Below the pieces are notes generated by a model. It was not told the origin of the DNA, searched no databases, and was given only the letters and a program-made list of their open reading frames with translations. This document shows, one piece after another, positions 1-4,868 of a stretch of 5,470 bases of DNA. Every line of letters starts with the position of its first letter. Positions within the stretch are counted from its first letter, which is position 1. The DNA comes from Candidatus Gastranaerophilales bacterium (GTDB lineage: Bacteria > Cyanobacteriota > Vampirovibrionia > Gastranaerophilales > Gastranaerophilaceae). A program made the position numbers and the translations under genes. The stretch lies in contig JAJPXE010000229.1 of assembly GCA_021205645.1 (NCBI GenBank), positions 1 to 5,470 on the forward strand. The letters run 5' to 3'.

Positions 1-128
1 CTATTTATATTTCATACTTCATTATTTAACAATTATACAGACGTTTTACGCACTTGTGTTGAGATTTAATGTATTTTCCAATGGTCAGTTTATATTAGGA
101 AATATTTCTTATTATTTTGTAATAATTC

Positions 129-164
129 GTTCAATTCGCTCAAAAGCTTAAAAAGCGGTTGAAC
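129..164. repeat. Imperfect inverted repeat (hairpin) downstream of the 403-aa gene
   Basis: The arms are GTTCAATTCGCT (129-140) and AGCGGTTGAAC (154-164). On the plus strand they pair over about 11 base pairs with one wobble and one bulged base, around a 13-base loop containing AAGCTT. It lies 32-67 bases past the stop of the 403-aa gene. Neither side carries a run of T, so it is not a convincing intrinsic terminator. It could be an RNA 3'-end stabiliser or a protein-binding site. The rest of bases 1-195 shows no open frame of note, no tRNA and no recognisable regulatory site. Confidence 0.4.
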
Positions 165-171
165 TTACCTA

Positions 172-193
172 CCCGACAATATAACTCCCGACA
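172..193. repeat. Short direct repeat CCCGACA x2
   Basis: Two exact copies of CCCGACA (172-178 and 187-193) are spaced 15 bases start to start, between the stop codon at 196 and the hairpin at 129-164. Their function is unknown. They stand out as relatively GC-rich in an AT-rich stretch, but two 7-base copies can occur by chance. Confidence 0.25.
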
Positions 194-195
194 GC

Positions 196-1407
196 TTATT
201 TAATTTTAAACGGAGGCTCGCTTCTGTATTTTTCAGGTGCAGCTATATTAACTTTTTCATTTATTGCATTAGAAAATGTTTTAACCTGTGCTATATCATC
301 AGGATAAATTATTAGCTGACGGGGCGATTTAAACTGTTTTGAAAAACATTTACCCATAAGCACATTCCGAAATTCTTTTATCGGGTTGTCATAATAATAT
401 TTCGGATAAAGTGATTTATCAAAACAAAAATCCATAAAATTAAACTCATTATGTTCAAAATCAACAAAAGTATTATCCGTATGCTGAAAATCCATAATGA
501 AACCTTTATCCGGTGCAAGTATATTCTTTATCGCTTTATCATATGATTTTTGCGGCATTTCGGATATATTTTTTAATGATTTGATATAACTGTCAGAAAA
601 AGCTCTATAATTTTTGTAGAAAGTTCCGCCGTCAACAAATTCAAATTCAGGCGAACCCTCTGCAATTTGATTAGGTTTAAATTTCGTCATTCCGTTTTTG
701 CAATTTTCAAGGCAATTTATGGCTGCATCGTTTCCAAAATTTGCACGAACATATCCGAGGAAATGGAAATTATTCAACTGATCATAACTCGGATGAAAAT
801 CATCATATCCCATAAGGGTTGTAAGTTTATCCCAGTATTCCTGTGAGGGATGATTGCCTGTCATTTTTCTCAGCACCATTATTTTATCAGGTTGAGCAAG
901 TGCTTCAAGAGGCGAAACAGATGTTTTTTTTGCTATTTTAGAACCTTCTTCCGCAACAAGGTATAAAGGCAGACCGAAATTTTCATTCTCTGCAACCGGC
1001 TTATTATATTTGATAGGTACAAGTGTAAGCTTATCGGATAATTTATTTATTTTAGGAATGGCAGATTTTTCAATTCGCATAACAAACCCGTCCTGTCCGG
1101 GTATAGAATGAACAACTGCATCTTTACCGTTTGCATAAGATGTTTTTTTTGACATTCCGACCAGTAATTCATGGAGATTATCTGCGATTTTTGGTGTTGC
1201 AGGCTCCGGTGCCTCACGATGAAAGGTTTTAGATATTAATCTTTTAAAAAAATTCTCCGGTGAAGTTTTTTTTAATTTTGAAGAAACGAACTCATCAGCT
1301 TTTTTAGCGGGTAATTTCGTCAGACCCGTAAAAGCAGGTTTTATATTCCGGTTAGAACCTGAAACACTACAACAGTTATTGGAATAAATGTTACCGGTAA
1401 TATTCAT
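196..1407 (-). CDS. Uncharacterised 403-aa protein with N-terminal PAFTG motif and weak kinase-like signatures
   Basis: I do not recognise a named family. The start chosen is the ATG at 1407, because an AAAGG sits 8 nt upstream; a GTG three codons earlier overlaps that site. Residues 1-30 are polar and end in PAFTG (24-28), a short motif I associate with gut Gastranaerophilales proteins. Residues 31-75 are lysine-rich and probably disordered. From about residue 98 there is a possible kinase-like fold: GFVMRI (107-112) resembles strand beta-3, with Arg111 where the usual lysine would be. IMVLRKMTG (176-184) could be the hinge strand. HTDN (309-312), then VD and FNFMDF (322-327), resemble the catalytic loop and the metal-binding Asp of APH/kinase folds. 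A canonical HRD is absent (Asp306 is the nearest acid), so it may be a divergent or inactive kinase. There is no signal peptide or membrane segment. It follows the phage lysis gene on the same strand after a hairpin, so it is either a flanking host gene or a moron. The coding region is well supported; the function is speculative. Confidence 0.85.
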   Translation of the reverse strand: MNITGNIYSNNCCSVSGSNRNIKPAFTGLTKLPAKKADEFVSSKLKKTSPENFFKRLISKTFHREAPEPATPKIADNLHELLVGMSKKTSYANGKDAVVHSIPGQDGFVMRIEKSAIPKINKLSDKLTLVPIKYNKPVAENENFGLPLYLVAEEGSKIAKKTSVSPLEALAQPDKIMVLRKMTGNHPSQEYWDKLTTLMGYDDFHPSYDQLNNFHFLGYVRANFGNDAAINCLENCKNGMTKFKPNQIAEGSPEFEFVDGGTFYKNYRAFSDSYIKSLKNISEMPQKSYDKAIKNILAPDKGFIMDFQHTDNTFVDFEHNEFNFMDFCFDKSLYPKYYYDNPIKEFRNVLMGKCFSKQFKSPRQLIIYPDDIAQVKTFSNAINEKVNIAAPEKYRSEPPFKIK

Positions 1408-1519
1408 AAAAAGCACCTTTCACAAAAATAGCAAATCCTGTCAAGATGATTAATTGCCATTTTTTTTATAATTATTAAGAAATATTGAGAAAAAATTTAT
1501 CTGTAATATACAAACACAC

Positions 1520-1542
1520 GGCGGATAAAAGTCATACCCGCC
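1520..1542 (-). terminator. GC-rich hairpin between the amidase gene and the 403-aa gene; possible weak terminator
   Basis: GGCGGATA (1520-1527) and TACCCGCC (1535-1542) form a stem around a 7-base loop. In the minus-strand transcript all eight positions pair, one of them G-U; in the plus-strand transcript there is one A-C mismatch. It sits 28 bases past the amidase stop, where a late phage operon could end. The minus-strand tail is only moderately U-rich (GTGTGTTTGTATATT), whereas the plus-strand tail is richer in T (TTATGTTTTTTATG). It may act weakly in either direction or only stabilise the mRNA end. Confidence 0.45.
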
Positions 1543-1569
1543 TTATGTTTTTTATGTATTACATGATTT

Positions 1570-2058
1570 TCAGGAATTAGCCAGATACCAGCGGATTTTA
1601 TTTCTGATAAAATCACCGGCTTTAGCTTTCTCGACATCAGGATATGGCGGCAGATAAATTATATCAATCTTTCCGGCTGATGTAGTTGAGGGATTTTTTA
1701 ATCCAAATTCGTAGTGCGTCATAACAGTTTGTTTAGTAACAGGAATATTATATTTCTTTGCTAAATTGGCAGCAAGTTTAAAAGCGGCTTCGCATTGAAT
1801 TTTAGAAAGCGGATAGTTCCCTACGTTGTCAGCAGAAGTAAAGCCGTACATACCGCAGAGAGAAATACCGATAGATCCTGTATTTCCGCCTCCGGTGTGT
1901 GCTGCATACTTACCGTCAGAACAATTTTCATTATCTTCGGGTTTAAAATCCCCATTGTGTATCTCTCCTTTTGAATCTATAAGATAGTGGTAGTGTTGTT
2001 TGTCAACAGAATTAGGACTGCCGGTACCGGCAGTCCAGTGGATAATTATTCGTTTCAT
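1570..2058 (-). CDS. N-acetylmuramoyl-L-alanine amidase (Amidase_2 / T7-lysozyme family), probable endolysin
   Basis: A zinc amidase that cleaves the bond between N-acetylmuramic acid and the L-alanine of the peptide stem in peptidoglycan. The 162 residues make a single catalytic domain, close to T7 lysozyme (151 aa). Visible family features are IIIHWTAG with the first zinc ligand His7, YHYLID (23-28), AAHTGG with His54, the GSIGISLCG core strand (61-69), MTHYEF with zinc ligand His115, and GKID, where Lys130 is the expected catalytic lysine and Asp132 the third metal ligand. There is no signal peptide, membrane segment or cell-wall-binding domain, so release to the periplasm would need a holin, none of which is visible here. 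The start is fixed by a near-perfect Shine-Dalgarno AGGAGGG at 2063-2069. The gene begins 12 bases after the stop of the 217-aa gene, so it is probably in the same operon. An alternative role is in DNA entry, but endolysin is the simplest reading. Confidence 0.93.
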   Translation of the reverse strand: MKRIIIHWTAGTGSPNSVDKQHYHYLIDSKGEIHNGDFKPEDNENCSDGKYAAHTGGGNTGSIGISLCGMYGFTSADNVGNYPLSKIQCEAAFKLAANLAKKYNIPVTKQTVMTHYEFGLKNPSTTSAGKIDIIYLPPYPDVEKAKAGDFIRNKIRWYLANS

Positions 2059-2070
2059 AAATCCCTCCTA

Positions 2071-2724
2071 TTAACTCTTTGTTTGATTTTTATTACTTGA
2101 TGAACTGTTATTACTCTGTATACCACTATAAATACTTGCCGCTGAATTTAATCCATTTGTTAAATATGAAAGCAGGGATGGTGTAGATGATGTAGTGCTG
2201 GTTCTTGTAGCATTTGCCAAACTTGTATTAAGTGACTGGCTCTGGTTGCTGTTTATAGCATTATAACCCTGAGTATAAGCACTTAACAGATTACTGAGTA
2301 TTGATGCTGAATTGCTTTGTGAATTTGCAAGCAGTTCATTGGTATATGATGCAATATTATCAGTTAAAGTGTCAGAAAGATTATTATACATATTGGTAGC
2401 TTGAGATGAGCGTATCATGTTTCTGTCAGACAGAGGATTAATAATATCATTTTCCAATGTCTGATTAGCCATTTGATTTAAGTTTGTTGTATAGTTACTT
2501 AACAGGGCCTGATTGGTAGTAGAATCAAGCGACGGGTTAAGGTAGTCATTTAATACCGAACCAATATTGTCATTAACAAAGGTGTTTATCGTATCGAAGG
2601 CAGAACCTTCCGTAAAACTGCTTGTTGTACCTTTGTTATTTGTTGTGGAAGTAACGTATGGATTAGATGTTGTAGTATTACCGAGAGTGGTTTTTTGAGT
2701 TGTTTTTTGGGAAGAACTGCCCAT
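2071..2724 (-). CDS. Ser/Asn/Thr-rich 217-aa protein, probable phage internal virion or DNA-ejection protein
   Basis: The start is taken at the MGSSS methionine, because AGAAAGGA (2731-2738) lies 6 bases upstream; an earlier ATG at 2745 would place this site inside the gene. The protein has no cysteine and is dominated by Ser, Asn, Thr and Leu. A low-complexity N-terminus (1-40) precedes a helical middle (about 41-165). Residues 96-135, with NPLSDRNMIRSSQATNM (96-112), resemble the 'G-x-x-x-SS' turn followed by a long helix found in T7 gp14-like and P22 gp7-like ejection proteins. The C-terminus has a small-residue hydrophobic helix, LLSYLTNGLNSAASIYSGI (174-192), that could insert in a membrane, then a polar Ser/Asn tail. 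T7 gp14 has a similar length (196 aa) and a comparable Ala/Ser helix near its end. Position after adaptor, nozzle and GNAT-like genes, and before the amidase, supports a virion role. The gene is certain; the function rests on position and composition and could instead be a tail-needle-like or fibre-associated protein. Confidence 0.8.
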   Translation of the reverse strand: MGSSSQKTTQKTTLGNTTTSNPYVTSTTNNKGTTSSFTEGSAFDTINTFVNDNIGSVLNDYLNPSLDSTTNQALLSNYTTNLNQMANQTLENDIINPLSDRNMIRSSQATNMYNNLSDTLTDNIASYTNELLANSQSNSASILSNLLSAYTQGYNAINSNQSQSLNTSLANATRTSTTSSTPSLLSYLTNGLNSAASIYSGIQSNNSSSSNKNQTKS

Positions 2725-2738
2725 AATAATTCCTTTCT
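2725..2738 (-). promoter_or_regulatory. Ribosome binding site that sets the MGSSS start
   Basis: AGAAAGGA in the minus-strand transcript (2731-2738) lies 6 bases before the ATG at 2724. This favours the 217-aa product over a 224-aa product starting at the upstream ATG at 2745, which has no comparable site: the sequence before it, TTTAAACGAAGCA, lacks AGGAG-like complementarity. Confidence 0.7.
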
Positions 2739-2753
2739 GAAGCATTGCTTCGT

Positions 2754-3143
2754 TTAAAGTGTATTAACATTTTGACGAAATACATAGATATTGTCTTTGA
2801 ATTTTTTAAAACCGCAGCATAACAATCCGAAAATGGCGGGTTTATGAGAACATTCAGCCCAAATATCACAATTAAACCAGCTTAGAGCAAGTTTAAAGCA
2901 TTTTTTATTAAACAGATGATGTTTTCTTGTACCGTAGCCGTTAACCCATATTTTGCCGTTTATTTCAAAAAAATACACGCAAAGACAAAGAATATCGTCA
3001 TCATAGAAAGCGTAAAAAAGTGTATTTTTTATAACCTCATTAAACGAAGAAGAATCGTTTATAACAGATTGATATTTATAATACAGATTTTCACACTCAT
3101 CATAATTAAAGTCCTCATAAAGAGGGATAGAAATCCGCATCAT
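2754..3143 (-). CDS. Small GNAT-like phage protein (129 aa), possibly equivalent to T7 gp13
   Basis: Beta-strand and helix spacing resembles an acyl-CoA N-acyltransferase fold. A helical N-terminus (about 11-45) leads to strands FYAFYDDDILCLCVYFFEINGKIWVNGY read as two pieces (43-58 and 61-70), then TRKHHLFNKKCFKLALSWF (72-90) as the helix after the usual cofactor loop. A strand around DIWAEC (93-98), a helix KPAIFGLLCC (101-110) and a final GF-KK-F-D-NIYVF (111-122) follow. The acetyl-CoA loop R/Q-x-x-G-x-G/A is not visible, so it may not be an enzyme. The start ATG at 3143 overlaps the nozzle stop as ATGA, which suggests translational coupling; a second ATG follows at once, and an AAGG lies 10 bases before the first. 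T7 gp13 is a small (138-aa) protein made right after the nozzle and needed for virion assembly; the same position here suggests an analogous role. The coding call is strong; the fold and role are inferred. Confidence 0.82.
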   Translation of the reverse strand: MMRISIPLYEDFNYDECENLYYKYQSVINDSSSFNEVIKNTLFYAFYDDDILCLCVYFFEINGKIWVNGYGTRKHHLFNKKCFKLALSWFNCDIWAECSHKPAIFGLLCCGFKKFKDNIYVFRQNVNTL

Positions 3144-4696
3144 AATTGCTTTACCTTAATTCTGGAAAATTCGATATTTTTAATTGAAAAATCCTGATCG
3201 GCATCACCGGTATAAAATCTTATCTCCAGAGTTTTGAAAGTAGATGGCGGAAGTTTTTTTATAGAGTTTGTTTCTTTTGGTCTGTAAACTGCAGAAGAAT
3301 CCCAGCAGGAAGTATCCCAGTAGAACAGATTTTTGATTGTTTTAGACTTAATATGCTTTGTTTTAGGTGTTTTGATAGAGTCATAATTTTTTATATATTG
3401 AACCATAAAATCATTGGCATTTTCTACATCCAGAGTAATTCTCGGCGGGATATACAATATTTTAAGAGTATTATCTGCAGAGAGATTTAGGGGTGAGCAG
3501 TAGTAATAAGATTGGATAAATTCGCCGTCAAAATCATCTCCGCTATATTCAAGAAACATTTTATTTTCGCTTGCAGAGTAAAGGTTTTTATCGACAAAAG
3601 CAAGTGTTGTAAGTTTCTGGCATTTGCGTTTAACCCATTCTTCGTGGATGTAATCATAGATGAGTATAATTGAATAATCATCATCTTTATTGGGAATAAG
3701 AAACCATATTTCATTTCTGTCTGAGAGGATAACAGAGAGCATCTTAATATTTTCAAGTGATGTGGAATCCATATCAATAAGTTCTTCCTGAACATCAAGT
3801 GCAATATTTTTGCTCAATGTGGTATCGCCATTAATTATTTGAGAAAAAGAAAACACCCCCTTTTTTGTATCGTCATAGAAGTATAGTTCAGTTCCGTGGA
3901 AAACGAGTGCGTTAGCACTTGCACAACCCCCCGGAGAGTCGTCGCTTATTGAGTATGAGTAGTCTGAATTAACGCTCAAAAGGCAGGAACTGTCTTTGTG
4001 AAATATCGCCAGTGAACCGAGATAAGGCAGTATAGCGGTAATCTTTTTGGTAAGCTCAATATAACCCGCTGATGTAGTAATTTCAGGGTCGCAAGTCGAG
4101 AAGTCGTAACAATCTTCTTTAACGGAATACCACAGGACGACTCCGTTATAAATCCACAATCTTCCGTCGAAAACAACAAGCCCCATTCCTGCAACATTTC
4201 TGCCGTCGACATCTGTAGGTTCAAATGTTGTGACTTCAGCACTGTTACCGTCATCATCGTAATTATCAAGCTGGATAGAGAGCAGATTTACACCGTTAGA
4301 AAAAATAAACAAATCGCTCCAGCCTTGAGCAAAATCGACCCCGCAGGATTGTCCCGTGACATCAAGTCCTTCCGCTTTGAGCGTTAGTGTACCTGAATGT
4401 GAATTATATTGATAAATTTTGCCCTCGGATTCATCTTCCGTATGTATAAAAAAATGTGTTTCAGAGTTTTGAGTACTTTCAAAGGCATTAATAATCCTTT
4501 CGGAAGAATTCTCCAGTATAAGAACAGCTTCATTGCCTTTCATTTTTCTGATTCCGACACCTGAATTGATACCTGTGTTAAACAACTCGACATTCTGGAT
4601 ATCGGAGGCAGAAATAACAGATGAAGAAAACGAGGAATTTATGCGTTTAATGCCTGCAAAATTATTACATAGAAGATAATCATTATATGTAGTCAT
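3140..4696 (-). CDS. Phage tail nozzle / packaged DNA stabilisation protein (P22 gp10 / T7 gp12 type)
   Basis: This 518-aa structural protein forms the distal ring of a short tail, below the adaptor ring, and helps hold packaged DNA in the head. P22 gp10 has 472 residues and T7 gp12 has 794. The N-terminus carries GVGIRKMKGNEAV (46-58), like the conserved start of these proteins. Residues 80-380 form repeated beta-propeller-like strand units, for example GMGLVVFDGRLWIYN (170-184), LPYLGSLAIFHKDS (223-236) and ALVFHGTELYFYDD (263-276). Then come IYDYIHEEWVKRK (346-358), LYSAS (372-376) and EYSGDDFDGEFI (383-394), followed by a return to beta structure. FYWDTSCWDSS (458-468) resembles the 'W-x-x-x-x-W' segment near the C-terminus of the family. 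No signal peptide or membrane segment is present. The start is set by a strong AAGGAGT 4 bases before the ATG. A terminator and structured leader lie upstream, and the GNAT-like gene overlaps the stop codon by 4 bases. The call rests on these motifs plus gene order. Confidence 0.85.
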   Translation of the reverse strand: MTTYNDYLLCNNFAGIKRINSSFSSSVISASDIQNVELFNTGINSGVGIRKMKGNEAVLILENSSERIINAFESTQNSETHFFIHTEDESEGKIYQYNSHSGTLTLKAEGLDVTGQSCGVDFAQGWSDLFIFSNGVNLLSIQLDNYDDDGNSAEVTTFEPTDVDGRNVAGMGLVVFDGRLWIYNGVVLWYSVKEDCYDFSTCDPEITTSAGYIELTKKITAILPYLGSLAIFHKDSSCLLSVNSDYSYSISDDSPGGCASANALVFHGTELYFYDDTKKGVFSFSQIINGDTTLSKNIALDVQEELIDMDSTSLENIKMLSVILSDRNEIWFLIPNKDDDYSIILIYDYIHEEWVKRKCQKLTTLAFVDKNLYSASENKMFLEYSGDDFDGEFIQSYYYCSPLNLSADNTLKILYIPPRITLDVENANDFMVQYIKNYDSIKTPKTKHIKSKTIKNLFYWDTSCWDSSAVYRPKETNSIKKLPPSTFKTLEIRFYTGDADQDFSIKNIEFSRIKVKQL

Positions 4697-4700
4697 AGTA

Positions 4701-4756
4701 ACTCCTTAAAAAGAGGCTGTAAACATTACAATGCACCTGCCTCTGAAAGTGCACCG
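4701..4756 (-). promoter_or_regulatory. Structured 5' leader with possible pseudoknot next to the nozzle gene ribosome binding site
   Basis: In the minus-strand RNA, CGGUGCAC (4756-4749) can pair with GUGCAUUG (4736-4729) over 8 base pairs, two of them G-U. Its 12-base loop contains AGAGGC (4744-4739), which is exactly complementary to GCCUCU (4717-4712) lying just past the stem. Both pairings can coexist as an H-type pseudoknot with linkers of 4, 2 and 11 bases. Alternatively AGAGGC/GCCUCU alone makes a hairpin followed by U5. The second stem ends 4 bases before the AAGGAGT Shine-Dalgarno (4707-4701), so folding could affect nozzle translation. This is seen only as complementarity; chance is possible. 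Confidence 0.35.
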
Positions 4757-4780
4757 GTAAAAATAATAAATAAAACTTTT

Positions 4781-4821
4781 AAAAAAAGCCGGCAGGCGGT
4801 CTGAGAGGTAAACCTGCCGGC
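4781..4821 (-). terminator. Strong intrinsic terminator between adaptor and nozzle genes
   Basis: In the minus-strand transcript a perfect 9-base-pair stem, GCCGGCAGG (4821-4813) with CCTGCCGGC (4796-4788), encloses a 16-base loop and is followed at once by seven T (4787-4781). This is a textbook Rho-independent terminator reading right to left. It starts 48 bases past the adaptor stop codon and would end or reduce transcription coming from the upstream head genes. The nozzle gene downstream must be reached by readthrough, antitermination or its own promoter. I see no convincing promoter between it and 4696. Confidence 0.9.
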
Positions 4822-4868
4822 ATCTGCATAGAGTTAGTTAAAATAAAAGGAAGAAATTAATATGAAAT

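Noticed and set aside
32..37. TATAAT (minus strand) as a -10 box of a promoter firing leftward
   Set aside because: No acceptable -35 hexamer at 16-18 bases spacing, and AT-rich sequence makes TATAAT common by chance.
129..164. tRNA T-arm suggested by GGTTGAAC and GTTCAATTC
   Set aside because: No acceptor stem, anticodon arm or CCA-like end can be built around it on either strand.
1439..1444. TTGACA (minus strand) as a -35 box for the 403-aa gene
   Set aside because: No -10-like hexamer occurs 16-18 bases downstream; that position falls on the ribosome binding site.
2678..2869. Minus-strand open frame of 63 codons across the 129-aa/217-aa gene junction
   Set aside because: It overlaps both well-supported genes in another frame and has no start signal; it is best explained as chance.
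2916..3197. Plus-strand open frame of 93 codons
   Set aside because: It lies opposite the GNAT-like gene and the nozzle 3' end, has no Shine-Dalgarno or family resemblance, and its I/K-rich composition is what antisense of an AT-rich gene gives.
3487..4269. Two minus-strand open frames (97 and 105 codons) inside the nozzle gene
   Set aside because: They are out-of-frame shadows of the 518-aa nozzle protein, which has clear family motifs through the same region.
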